Assembly (NCBI RefSeq): GCF_001039355.2
Contig: NW_019775799.1
Location: 124,001 to 188,000, forward strand
From: Lingula anatina
Taxonomy: Eukaryota; Brachiopoda; Lingulata; Lingulida; Lingulidae
Length of the DNA: 64,000 nucleotides
Direction: 5' to 3'
Under the pieces are notes generated by a model. The model had not been told where the DNA came from and did not search any database. It was given only the letters and a program-made list of their open reading frames with translations. Both the position numbers and the translations under genes were made by a program. Position 1 is the first letter of the stretch. Each line of letters starts with the position of its first letter. Positions 22,877 to 36,000 of this stretch are shown here, piece by piece.

Positions 22877-24291
22877 TTTTGTTATATATGATATGGGATG
22901 TGGTATTTCTACAAGTAAAAGTGTGGAATGCAGGGTTGGTACAACACCCTGAGTAGCCAGGTAGTAATATGAACGTCTTGTATTGTGGCAGACCGAAAAA
23001 TTCTCACGTTTTAATTTACAGGGTGTGACAACTTAAAAAGCCGGTGATGTATCTTTTGTATAGGTCTCCCTGCCCTATGGTAATAAGTACATGTAACCTT
23101 CCCTCCAGTGTATCTCTTTTGGAAATAACGACTCAGCTGGAAAAGCAGCTCGACAGTAACGATAAAGTTTGGCTTTGAGGGTCTATTACTGCATGGTGTT
23201 CTTTATTTACTTATTTATTTCCTTTTTTTTTGGTTCATTTTTACTTTTGTTTTGTACCTTGGGCGTCTCTTATTGCATTGTGCCTGTTTCCCCGCTGTCC
23301 TCGATTCTCATATCTAAAACCTAGCAGTTGGTAACAGTGCTGGTTTGAGTATCTGCTGATTACGATCATTTTAACATTAATTAAAATTTTCAGCTCTTAC
23401 TACTTACAAGATGAAGCGTTTTACGAAAGTCCCAAGACATAAAAGATAAGACAGTGAGCATGCTATAGGTTTTTGCTCTGTTGCTGTATGGCAGCTGGGA
23501 TTTGCCGTTTATTGTAAACATTATCTGAGTGCAAATGTGCCCTTACTGCGTGGAAACCTGTTATACTAATAAATCGCTGCTTCCCCATTTTATTTCCAAA
23601 AACATGGTTATGTCATCGAATTATTTGTAAATTGTATGCCCTCTTTTTCGTTTTGCTGTCTCATTGAAAACACTGTTGTATTTATTGAAGATAATTTTAT
23701 GAATATCATATGTAATGGTGATCTTGGTAGTTAGGCCCCTTTTCACGATTCATAATTATGCATTGAAAAATTATGAAAACAAACAGAAAGGAGAGTACTT
23801 ATTTATTGCTTGCATTGCACATTTCCGTTTGGTCTGAGCAGGAAATTACAGCTGGCACTGACTCAAAAATTTATAGTTTTTCTGTGCTATATTTTATCAT
23901 TATTATAAATGTGATGTGAATATCTTTCTACTTAAGAGAGTATGCTACGGATCTGATGAAGTTGATGTTTTTGTGTGAACTGATGTGTACGATTTAAAAC
24001 AGAACAACTTTCCGGTAATAAATTATGATCAATGCGCCAGTAATCTTTTCTGTTTGCTTCCACTGCATGATGAAATTATAACCAAAGAAATGATAATGAT
24101 TTTTATCTCGAAAAGTACAGCTCCTTTTCTCATTTGGCCATGTGTTACTGTCATGTGAGAAACAAAGCTCGGCGTCAATCTTCAACGGTTTTATTTTATT
24201 TTATTTTATTTTATTCAAAGCAGCTCAAGGTGAAAGCGTATTGTCATGAAAAGAATTACAAATACTGCTGTTTCGAGCTACAAAATGTAAT

Positions 24292-24984
24292 AAAACGGAC
24301 GGCACTTTGTAGAAATAGTGTTATAGTTTCAGAGCATTTCAGAGCATTTCCATTTCCCCAACTGTCCTCGTCTCTGCGGTTTAATTAAGTAAATATTTTT
24401 AGATCTTATCTGTGCAAAGGCTTATGCAGTTGACAGCAAGACAATATTTTGTATTTTCTACATCATGAAACGTGTGGTTACGAAACAGTCATGTTTTCCT
24501 TCGACTCAAAAATCAAGCACCCCATCCCTGTGCTGGGGTAGAGATTAAGTCAGTTTTAAAGGAATATCGCCTTTCCGGTATTAAAACGGACAACACGTTG
24601 TAGAAATAATCCCAGAAGGCAAACGACATTGATTCTACGTTGATTCAACGTTGATCCACCAAAATTAACGTTGATTCAACGGTGAATCAATGTTTTTTGT
24701 CTGCTGGGAATGTGTTATAGTTTCAGAGCATTTCAGAGCATTTTCATTTCCAAAACTGTCCTCGTCTCTGCGGTTTAATTAAGTAAATATTTTTAGACCT
24801 TATCTATGCAAAGGCTTATGCAGTTGACAGCAAGACAATATTTTGTAATTTTCTACATCATGAAACGTGTGGTTACGAAACAGTCATGTTTTCCTTCGAC
24901 TCAAAAATCAAGCACCCCACTGTTCGCACGCCCCAGTGCTGGGGTAGAGATTTAGTCAGTTTTAAAGGAATATCGCCTTTCCGG
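24292..24984. repeat. Direct duplication (two copies of about 290 bp) with a MITE in copy 2
   Basis: Copy 1 is about 24292-24578 and copy 2 about 24582-24984. They share the AAAACGGAC start, the GCATTTCAGAGCATTT block, TTAATTAAG and the CCTTTCCGG end. Copy 2 is longer because an element sits at 24610-24709. Confidence 0.75.
24610..24709. mobile_element. 100-bp foldback element
   Basis: Inverted ends TCCCAGAAGGCAAACGACAT and, on the other strand, TCCCAGCAGACAAAAAACAT. The interior repeats GTTGATTCAACG. It is absent at the equivalent site of the neighbouring duplicate (near 24318), so it inserted after that duplication. Confidence 0.75.
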
Positions 24985-25065
24985 CAGAAAGGCGGTACCT
25001 CACAAGTTATACTGAACTTCACCAGATATTTGAGTCCAAATTCCTACCAACGACCCCCCCCCTCC

Positions 25066-25101
<36 letters not shown>

Positions 25102-25199
25102 CTCCTGTCTATGAGTAGATGTACATAAGTGATAGAACACAGGGTGGGTATGGTTAATATATATATTCTTTTGTTTGTTCGCCAATTGTTAATGGCCAA

Positions 25200-25275
25200 A
25201 ACAGATGTCTTGCCAGCTGAGGATGAGTAATACGTGGATTGTACTGATGTTCTAGAGAATACAACATACGTACAG
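25200..25275 (+). other. Probable 5' untranslated exon of the chimera (3' end only)
   Basis: A strong donor CAG|GTAAGT at 25275/25276 lies about 1 kb before the acceptor at 26258 that precedes the start codon. The left end of the exon is not known; the start given is arbitrary. Confidence 0.4.
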
Positions 25276-25707
25276 GTAAGTTTTGTTGTACTCTTTGTCC
25301 TGTCATTTAGCATATTATATTGCATGATCAAGTGTCTTTATTTTAATAACCTTGTACCATGATAGCAGTATATGAGGTTAAAATGAAGACCCAAAAATAT
25401 AATCAGATAATACAGTGTTTTGCGCATGCTGTATCACTCAGTTTTTAAATACCTAAGCCTAAGACATAATAACGAATGTCCAAGCCTAAGCTATGCACAA
25501 TGATACGTACATGTACCAGTATTACCGGTAATTATCGTGGCAAAACTGGCAAAACTGTTGGGCCTAATTCACTGATTTTTCGAAACAGTATGAAAACGAC
25601 TTGCCGCAACGCCTGCTGTCTTGCAATGTAAAAATATACGTAAAGGTGATTTGCTATCTCCAAGTGACTTAAGACCGACAGCTCAACTGCCGAGGTAAAG
25701 ATGAAGA

Positions 25708-25811
25708 TGACGTCACCAACCCGGAGTTTCTGTGGTTACATATATTTGCGAACTGCCTCTCTGTCATGGCTGTTTACAGGCACTGGCCTGGTGCTACTCG
25801 GGGTGACGTCA
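25708..25811. promoter_or_regulatory. Two perfect CRE palindromes
   Basis: TGACGTCA occurs at 25708-25715 and again at 25804-25811, exactly 96 bp apart, shortly upstream of the start exon of the chimera. This 8-mer is the consensus for CREB/ATF factors. Whether it is a promoter or an intronic enhancer is inference. Confidence 0.35.
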
Positions 25812-25989
25812 CGATCCCATTCTTAAATATATGATTTTTTATCCTTGTACTCCCCCCCCACCCCCACCCCACCCCTCAAACACAAACACACCGACTAGCG
25901 CCGTTTTAAAGACCTTAACCCTAGCGGGTTCGAATCTGAGTCTGGACGTCTGGTAGTTGAGCGTGTGCAATGTGCTTACGTGTATGTAA

Positions 25990-26169
25990 GCATCACAACA
26001 GCGGACTAGCAAGTTCACGGATCAAATATGGCCGACCCACTTGAATGCTTGTCGCATAATCCCCTCGGGGAATCTATTCAGTGTTTATAAGGAGATTAGA
26101 CGACAAGCTTTTAAGTCTGTCGCCATATTTGATCCGCGGACTAGTTAGTCAGCTGATTTGAATGCGGCC
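25990..26169. mobile_element. Foldback MITE family F
   Basis: Long inverted ends: CACAACAGCGGACTAGC and GATCAAATATGGCC on the left, mirrored by CCATATTTGATCCGCGGACT on the right. Same family as 1976, 32471 and 62529. Confidence 0.75.
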
Positions 26170-26260
26170 TTAGTGAGCCGTCCAGAAGACTGCAAAGAAA
26201 GTTCTATTTTCGTCCTTTTTGACATCAAATTTTATCAAATGAATTATTCTCTTTTCAGTC

Positions 26261-29200
26261 ATGACAGTGTTGTATACGTTAGCCGTTTTGTGGTTGATAT
26301 CACTTTTACCAGGTGTAGGTAAGAAAATTAGGACATAGAATGATTTTTATATATAATGGAGCATTGCTTATCATACACAGACTGTGGAAATTGAAAGGGA
26401 AAATTGACTTTCAAGGAATTTATGATTATTGATAACCAACAATTCGTATTTGTTAACATGAACGTGTCAGTTACATTAGCATTGATAGAGCCAAAGTCAC
26501 CTTTTAATCAAATCTAAACCAGGGGCCGGTTTAATAACATTTTTTATGAAACTTAAGACCGAAAGAAGGTAGTCTATTTTTTCGCACACGATAAATCGGT
26601 ATTTTTTAAAATCTAAATGATGTGTTGTAAAAAAGAAGATATTGCTAATGTTGTAGACCTACCTTTATATTGTTTCCTTTTAGTAAAGTTCTAATTTATT
26701 TATTTATTTATTTTATGGACAGCTACAAAATTATCTTATATTGAAATTCAGTTTTACCAACTTGCGGTTAAATAGTTCTATGAATCCACCCAAAGGTATT
26801 TTTTGATTTTCAGTGCTAGTCGATTAAATTGTCACCCAATTATCTATCTATACATTTGATTTGATCATTTCATCATCTATTCCGTGTACCATTTCCAATA
26901 TAAACAATAACACACGACTCTCTCCCCCAGTGTCCCAGGATTTACATGTCCACTTGGAGCCTGATCGGAACACATTTTACGTCAACATCGGAGACGATTT
27001 TGAGGTGACGTGTGCGCTGGACAGTGGCTCCCTGAATGGCGGGACGACATTCCAGTGGTACCGGGATGACGGGACAGACCCCGGCACGAAGATAACGGAC
27101 ACTGCTTTGCCTGTCGACACGTAAGTGTGGTCAGTGTGCCCTAGTGATGGTTGTCCGAGTACCCAGACAGTAGAGAACCGTGCCCTCTACCAGGTTCACA
27201 GATTGATTTTTTCGCTAGATGTTTGCCGATACCTACTTTGTCTCTGCCTAATTCATGACACGATTGTACGCGGAGGAAGAGTGTCCACAATTAACCCGCG
27301 GCCCTGGTAGAGGGTACATGTAAGAAAAACCCTGGTGACATTTGCCCGAGTACCTTAGTCAAGCCCTTGGTTCAGTGAAATCTGCAACTGATATTTTCTT
27401 TTTTTTTTTTTTTCAATTTTCCATCTGTTATAGCTTTGGGTAATAATATTCACTAATCAAGTTGGTAAATGCATTTTGGATCAAATGTTTCTTCAGGCAC
27501 TTCTTAAAATATCTTATTATAAAATTTGATTCTTTTAAATGCCCTTGCATGAGTACAATAATTGGACATTTACTTTTGTAATGTATCCACCACGTGACCT
27601 CTTGCAGCCAATCAGGCCAGGTAGTAGAACACAGTTCAGGACCGCCTCCTGAGTCAAAACTGAAGTTTTATCAGGTACAGAGCAGCGATTTTGGGAGATT
27701 TAAGTGTATAGGATCGTTCAATGGGACAACCTCAGACCCAGTCGTTTTCTCATTGGAGATGAGAGGTAAGTTGCGCGCCGTTTTAGAAATCACACCTAAC
27801 GCACTGTGACCACTCCGCCGTTTTCTGTTAGTTCTACAAGTACTGGTATGAGGGGAGGGGGGGCACGTGACGTTATGAGCAGCAACTCGACTCGACCAGA
27901 CAAAAAAGTGTCCAGATGTCGAGAAATAACATACAACACATTTTCAACTTTAAGATGTATCGATATCTTTCCAAAATTTGTACTAGAATCCCTTTGCCCC
28001 CCCCCCCCCCAATAAAAGACCATAAAATGCGTCTTAAACAAAAAGTAATTACAAGTAACCAATAAAAAAATTATTTATAATGATCTAATGTCAAATTTTC
28101 ACAATTTCCATCAACTTTAAAGATGTTCTTTACGCGAAAATAATACCATAATAATAAAAATTCCAGATAATAATACCATAGAAGATAGACCAAATGTTGA
28201 TTCAGTACATTTTCCCATCTTCCCGACGTCCCATTACAATAGCAACTCCATCATACTTCCAGAACCGATCACTTTCACCGACGCCGAGCTCACACAGACG
28301 GTGACTTTACACCAGGAGGCGCTGGTGAAGTGCCTGGCGACAGGACGTCCCGCACCCAAGATTACCTGGAGCTTTATCCCTCTGGGGACAGGTACCAAGG
28401 AATTTGATATCACGGGGAATCAAGGTTTGTATGGACTCTATCTGCTCTATCTACAGTATAGTTTAGTCTACCGTGACATCTCTCTCTCTCTCTCTCTCTC
28501 TCATTGAATATTTCAACACATTAAGAACATTTTTCCCTTTTCCCTTTTTTCCCATCATGCAAGATGAATTTCTGTAACTTCTGAGGATACAATAAACGGC
28601 CGTAGAAGATGGAGAAGTATCGAGCATGAAGTGCAGATAACATCAGAACAGCCCTCTACAATATTGAGCTCGAAACCATTTTTTGGGTGTAGAGTGAACT
28701 CTAAGTCTGATATCTTAAAGGCACACTCCATGAGATTCACCCGCCAAAATGGATTTTTCCGGAGGAAATAAGCAATTTTCTCGCAATCATGAATCATTTA
28801 TTTATCCATCTGCACTCTTATTCAACCTTTGATAAAATCCATAAAAACCATAAATCCTTAAATCCTTAAAACGACTGGTCAGTCATTACAGTATATGACA
28901 GTAATCCTTTTCCTATAAGCTTTAATGGAAATATCAGCATCAAGTAAGCTCCAGAAAAAAACTATTTAAGAGGTTAAATCATTTTTAAGGTGTATTTAAG
29001 GTTTTATAAAAAGCATTGTTGGGGATTTTCAAACCCATGGAGTGTACCTTTAAACCACTTTCTTTCAGCCGACATTTACTCAGAAACTCATGAGGGCCTC
29101 GTCATCAAGAATGTCACCCTGGGCAACGAGGGCACGTTTGTGTGTGAGGCAGAGTCACTGAATTCCACGCTCAGTCTGAATATTTCGGTGGAAGTTTTTG

Positions 29201-29960
29201 GTAAGTGTTAATGTTGAATTTGGAAATATTATATGATAGATAGATAGATAGATAGATAATAGGTAGATAGATTGGTGTTATCCATTATTGCTACGTGTGT
29301 TTCCAGACAATACAACAAAAAATGACAGGGAAATATGATTTTGTGTTTCCTTTGGGTTGCATAGGTGATTTAATTTGCATATGCTTTATAAAGGCGTTCG
29401 TCATTCTTCAGAGTATTTAGTTCTTCTATTTGAATATGTTAGTGTAAATATGAAGTTGAATGACACCACCGGCTTTTGAAAAGAAATAACGGGTTGAAAT
29501 TTTTTTCATTTCGTTTTTAACGACAACAAATGAATAATTTCTAAATAAAACGCCCCTAGTATTTATTTCTTCATTCTGTTATTGATTAGCTAATTTTCTT
29601 TCTGTTCATTTTCTTTCATTATTTGTCTTTCATTTATTAATGTATCTGTTTTATTCTTTTCGCATATTTCTTGTTATATGTGTTTTTTCTAAATTAATTA
29701 ATTTCGGTTCGGGGACAAATCACAGACATGTATATCAGTGAACAAGCTTTATGATTTCCCACCTGGCGTAGGCCATACTATTTAGGATCGGTGATTTCGT
29801 TCTTTTCAGAACCTCTCAGCTGGGTGACAGTGCCTGAGGACACCCAAGGGTACCTTAACCACTCCATAGCGTTCACCTGTGGGGCTCAAGGCAGACCAGA
29901 ACCGCAATATAAGTGGTTTAAGGTAAATCAGAATTACATCTTAACCACTTTGGAGGATGA

Positions 29961-30007
<47 letters not shown>

Positions 30008-33000
30008 AGATAGAGAGAGAGGGAGGGAAAGGGCAATAAAAAAATGTAAAAATCAATTATTCAGTTAATACATGAACTAAAATTAAGGCATTTAATTTTG
30101 CCACAGGGCTTATATTAAAACTGTAAGAAATTTATAGATTAAAATGTTGACTCTTGAGAAACACTTTTTTGTGTGGGTTGTTCTCGAAATCCAATGACGG
30201 CTTAATAACATTAAAGGCGCCCTCCGCGTCCGAAACGCCAACGATCTTAGTCGCAAACAGCCGAGTGTCCCTTAACTCGACCAGTGGTCAATTGACCATC
30301 ACTGCAGCGCAACAGTCTGACGCAGGAGTGTACACGTGCATGGCAGAGCAGTCAGCGGGGAGTAACATCACAATAAGTGCCATCTTGGAGGTCAGCGGTA
30401 TGTCATGTTTGGTAGAATACTAGGATGATCGATATTGTTCACGTTTAAGCCAAGTTTCATATCTATTAATATAAATATCAGAAATAATAGCCTCTTTTTA
30501 CAGAAAGACAAATTAGTATTGCAAGAAAATACCGAAAAGGACGGAATATGCAAAAATAATGTAATTTATTCTTTTCTAAAAAAAACCCTTCATATTCTCA
30601 CCAATGTGTGCAAGCTTTTTGATTACATAGCGCAGAATATTAGTTTTCCACTTGGTTTAAATCTATGATTCTATCTCATTATCTCATTTTTATCTTTCCC
30701 TGTAACAAAATGCGTCTTAAAAATTAAAACTGGGATTGTTTTCAGACCCAGCACCAAGGATTGTCAGCTTTCAGAACTCGACAACCTTGGAAACGTCTGA
30801 GGGCGTGATGACGTGCAGCGCGCAAGGCAAACAACCAATAAACATTACGTTTACAAAAGTTGTACTTCCGGTGCCAGAGAACCTGGATGAGGTAATGCTT
30901 TCATTTCCAGCATGCATCGTTGAGCGGCAATTCAAGATCATTTCGACCTTATTATTATTTCAATTTCGATCGAAATGTTTGTCGGTTGCCAAACTCAGTA
31001 AAGGTTTTGATTGTTCTTGCTTTGTTGTATGTATAATCTGCTAATTCATTTTACATGGATGGGTGACAAATCCCTCCGAAATGGACTGAATTAGACATAA
31101 TTGTCTATATCTGTTCCGGATTTATCTTGAGCACGCTGTTTTTGTATGCATTAAGGTTTACTGTCATATCATTGCTTACAAGGATTGTACTGAACAGATA
31201 AAAACAAATATGAAATGTATTAACATTTTGTATGTTCCAAATTAAGATATCAAACTGTGTTTGTGTGTGTGTGTGTGTGTTTGTGTTTGTGTATGTGTGT
31301 GTGTCTGCCTGTCTGTTTGTACATATTTTTCATTTTGTTCTCATTTCTTGCAAGACTTCTACCCGCATAACACTGGAGAGATCTCATAACGATACCACGG
31401 TCAGCTCCACGCTGCGGATAGCTAACTCCATTGCAACGGATACTGGTACCTACAGATGCTTGGCGGACAACGATTTTGGTTCAGATACCAGTGATGCCAC
31501 GTTAACAGTGGAATGTGAGTTGAGTTATGGACGTTTTGCTCAACGCTTGAATTTTTTATCGCCACCCAGGATTTTGTTTTTACCTTTATTGATTTGTTTG
31601 TAAACGGTCTAACTTAATTAAAAATAGGAACTAATTACGATTAGCTTTTCTAATTTAATTTTGATTTCATCTCAATATGAAAATTAAGCTTGCTTGGCGG
31701 AGGTACGCGCTCTCTGAGTGCTTTTGTAAGTCGTTAAATGGTTTTTGCAAAGAGTGGGAAAGAGAAATAGGAATTAATTAAGCATATTGCAGTTCGAGTT
31801 CCAATGCTGGACACATGCACTGGTTCGGTTAATTATAATTGCACTTTTCGTAAATTGTTCAGACCAGCCCCGTTTTACCGACACAATGCCAGTGGCCAAT
31901 GAATCTCAACGCTTCTGGCTTTACGACAATCAGGCTGTTGCCATGGTCACCCTGATGTGTAAAGTGGACGCCGTCCCTCCCCCTAGCCAGTGGTCATGGT
32001 GGAAGGGGACTGACCACATCAGTAACGATGCCAATCATACCATTGTCATTGATGGACTGACCAGTAACCTGTCTGTGAGTGTTAATATGCAATAACTCAG
32101 CAAATGCGCCATCTGTGTACATTTTGTTTTATTTAAACAGTGTCGTCAAAGTAATGTCACCATTATTACGATACGGTGCTTCTAGTTGCGTTGTTAACAG
32201 GGGCCGTTTCACAAAATAAATGTAGCCCTAAAATTGGACTTAATTGGAATACCAAAATTTTGGTCTACTTCATTTAGTTGAAGGTAAATCCGCATTAGTC
32301 CATTTGAATAAAGTAAGAACAAGTGTGAACCATAACTACATTACATGTTGTCTGTTTTACTTTAAAACAGGTCAGTTAATTCATTTGATCGAAGTATTAC
32401 TGATTCATCTTAGGTCAAACTGGACTTAAGTTTTGGCCAAAGAAATGAGATTATACTTCGGGCTTCAATAGGCCGCATTCACAACAGCGGACTAACTAGT
32501 CTGCGGATCAAATATGGTCAACCCACTTGAATGCTTGATGCGTAATTACCGGGTGGAATCTATTCAGTGTCCATTAGGGATAAGACGGCAAGCTTTTAAG
32601 TGGCTCGCCATGTTTGATCCGCGGACTAGTAAGTCCGCTATTCTGAATGCTACCTAAGATATTTTGTACTATTCCTTATCATTATGACTATTATACATTT
32701 GAACATACAAATGGACGTAAATGCGACCTTTCCCATGCAACAACTGCAGGCTAAGAATTTTTTTTTTCAGATTGCCGTGGACGAGAACAACATTGGAACT
32801 GTTAGCGGGGTGTATCACTGCAACGTGTATAACTCGCGTGGAATGGCGAAACATTATATAACTCTGACGGAGTCTAGTATGCTTCTGGATTTTCATCTTT
32901 CTTGATTTCTTGATTTGTAACATTATTAAAATAAATACTGACGATTATATATACTATCATAATCCTCCCACGTGGTAATTCGACACGTCATATGTAGTAT

Positions 33001-36000
33001 GAGAAGATGTGGGCAGAGTCAGTGTACATCTTATTGTTTTTACACGAAGCATATATTAATAATAGATTTTTGCTTCGAGCCAATATGATATAATTTTTAT
33101 ATTGCGTTAAAGCCAGCAGTATTGCAAAGAAGCCAAAAATAAACTTAAAACAGTCATACGATTTTGCAGACATCAAAGAGACAGAGAATTATGATCAGTT
33201 TCCGTTGTATATCAACAAAGTGACTTGTCTCCATAACAGGCAAACAAAAAGGATCATACCTTACAAACTAAAGTTACCAACATACAAGGAAGTTAAACGA
33301 TTAAAAAAGCTTACTTCCAGTGACCTCCAATAAGATAATTTATAATTATGATTAATTCTGCTTTTTCCAGCCGTTCCAAGTAAAGTGACCGACATACATA
33401 TTAACAAGACCACGTCCACTACGGTCCAGCTGATAATTGACCCCCCGCAGGACAATGGCGGCCTGCCAGTCACAGATTATTTAGTTGACGTGGCCGAGCT
33501 CTCCCAAACGGGTACCTCACGGCATGTGAAACTCCAAATAGGTACAACTTACACGGTAGTGTAGAGGAATATGCCTGATTGGGGATCAGCCGAGACAGCC
33601 CATAACAATACCTATTTTATTTAAGTAGATTAACTATATGTCTGGGGCAACTTTTTTGCATAAGCATAGAGCAATTTTGAGACTAAAGTTTGTTTTCATT
33701 AAGACCAGATCCATGGCCGAGGTTTGCCACAATTGTAACGTTGTTTCCTGTTGTATGACACGACAGATTTGGATCTACTTGGGCACACGATATTCCCGTT
33801 CAAAATTTAAGTTCCCCTTTTAGATTCGGACCTCGTCATCACGGAACTGAAGCCCAACACGACGTACGTGGTCAAAGCTAAGGCCGTTAATGCCGCGGGG
33901 ATGAGTGACCAGAGCGAGGGGGTCACCGTGCTTACTGCACCCTCTCAAGGTGAGGATGTGTCTCATTGAGGTGTGGTCAAATTATGTTACACTTAGGATT
34001 TTAATCATGTTTTATTAAGCGATACTTTTCCTATTAGGACAATGTCATTACTTTTTTTAATATGATTAAAACTAACTTAATTTGTTGAGAATCTTGAGGT
34101 CCTTCAAATACAAATTATCATTCACGACTATAATTCGGATTTACTATTGAGGAATTCCTGAAGGACAGCTACTGAGTTTGTTTGCGAGTGATCAAGCGGT
34201 TGGGTTGGCGTTGGCAAAAAAAATGGACAATAAGGAAAAGGTTTATTCGAAATATGGCGTGCTTTTGATGTGGCGTTGCAACTGCTAGTGTAACATATTA
34301 ATTACCATGTTTGATTTGCTTCTATCTGGTTTTATGATGTGGTTTGAGGCGCTAGAGGTAAAGCATTTTACAGTCTTACCGCCAGCACACACAGAAGATT
34401 TCTTCTGTCTGCACAACGGATGACAAGCGCTCACAGGACTGTTCGTGACCTGGGTAAGTGCGATTTACTGCAAAAAAATCACCCACAAAAGATGGACTAC
34501 GATACTTATTTAGTATAATAGATAACGATGAATATTGCCGTCAATATCAAGATGTATATTTTTATCTAACAAGTTTCTGTTAAAGTTCATTTTAAACCGG
34601 ACATTAGTTTGTTCACTGATCACAAACAAACATACTTATCACAATAAATAAATAAATAATAAATAAAAATAGAAGATGTTGATTTTAATCATTGGCGTTT
34701 TCATTTTGTGTTGTGGATTTTGCATTTGGTACACCTTTGCGCATACAGCCTTGCCGTGTCTGAGTCTGCTTCTCAAGGTATTGCCAATGCAACCATTGCT
34801 TTTTTTACCCACTTCATCGTACTTTGAATAAAAGACCCTTTCGCTTTTACTTTCATTTTCACAGCAAGCGCCCCCGGTCCGCTTTCACAGTTGAACGTTA
34901 CCAATGTAACGTCGGATTCCATAACGCTAGAGATTGCCCCGCCGTCTGAAAATGGCGGACTACCCATAACTGGTTACATGGTCATCATGGGAACGCAACA
35001 CCAGTCCTACAATCTTAGTAAGTATATTAAGTATATATTGACAAGACATCAATTCGAGGGTAGGTGCTAGAAATAAAAGAAGTATTTTTGTAGACCAGTG
35101 CTTACATCATCTTTGATATTACATATGCATGCATTTTTCCCATAGTCAAACATATCGTTGCGAACCGATAAAACTATATATAATACGATAATCAGAGTAT
35201 ATGATACCTTAAGTTACGTTATTCACATTTATATTAATATTTTTATTTTCATTTACATTTAGTAGTATTGTAAAATTTAAAAACTTATATATTATTGCTG
35301 GCGGCAGATTATTTGCTCTTTTTGTCTGATACCATGAATCTTCAAAAGGGTTAACCAAAACGCATTTTATTCCTCGCTTAGAGAGGTGGTTCCGCATCTA
35401 ATTTTTTAAATACAAACCTTCATGGATACGACTTCAGGTCATCAAGTCCTCCGCGTTGTTATTCTATTTATTTATTCATTTTATACATATATTTGAATAA
35501 CCACATGAAAAATTATATGTCAATGCCATTCAATGTATTCTAGATGACACTCTGACTATACATGGGTTAGAGAACGGGACTCTCTATAACGTCCAAGTAA
35601 TGGCAGTTAACGCAGAAGGAATGGGTCCTCCAACCGCAATTAATGTTACTACGCTGACGACAGACGGTAAGAGACACTGTATTATGTCATTTAAATTGAA
35701 ACATTTAACGCATTGAAACAGATAGACCTACGATATCTACAAGGGTAACTATTATCTACTTTAGCTATATTTAAGTTCGGGAACATATTTTATTATTTTT
35801 TGTGTAATGCCGATAAAGAAGTAAATCGTTCCAAAACGAATATCAAAGGGTTTAAGAAAGATGAGTTTTTTAATTGTACTGTATATACAATGATTTATCA
35901 TGTCGGCGCCTCATCTTGGGAGATAACTCTTGATGGATTTTTTCAATATTTTCTTTATCTTTTTTAATTAATTTTAAAGGTATAATAATAGCTATTATTG

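Larger units (their letters stand above)
22877..25200. other. Intergenic DNA between gene 1 and the chimera
   Basis: I see no exon supported by splice sites and a domain. The stretch holds the direct duplication at 24292-24984 with its MITE insertion and a poly(A) run at 25067-25097. Confidence 0.55.
26261..32876 (+). other. Chimera exons 1-11: signal peptide and Ig domains 1-5
   Basis: Exons: 26261-26318 (leader [15 protein letters not shown]), 26931-27120 and 27608-27765 (Ig1), 28263-28424 and 29069-29200 (Ig2), 29810-29922 and 30217-30397 (Ig3), 30746-30891 and 31355-31514 (Ig4), 31863-32074 and 32771-32876 (Ig5). Each Ig shows the B-strand Cys and the F-strand Y/F-x-C (RFKC, TFVC, VYTC, TYRC, VYHC). 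Core Trp is present in Ig1, 2, 3 and 5 (FQWYR, ITWSF, YKWFK, WSWWK). Ig4 has Phe there (ITFTK). Domains 2 and 3 carry the GRPxPK/GRPEPQ turn common in I-set domains. The acceptor before 30217 has a weak pyrimidine tract and is the least certain boundary. Confidence 0.85.
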
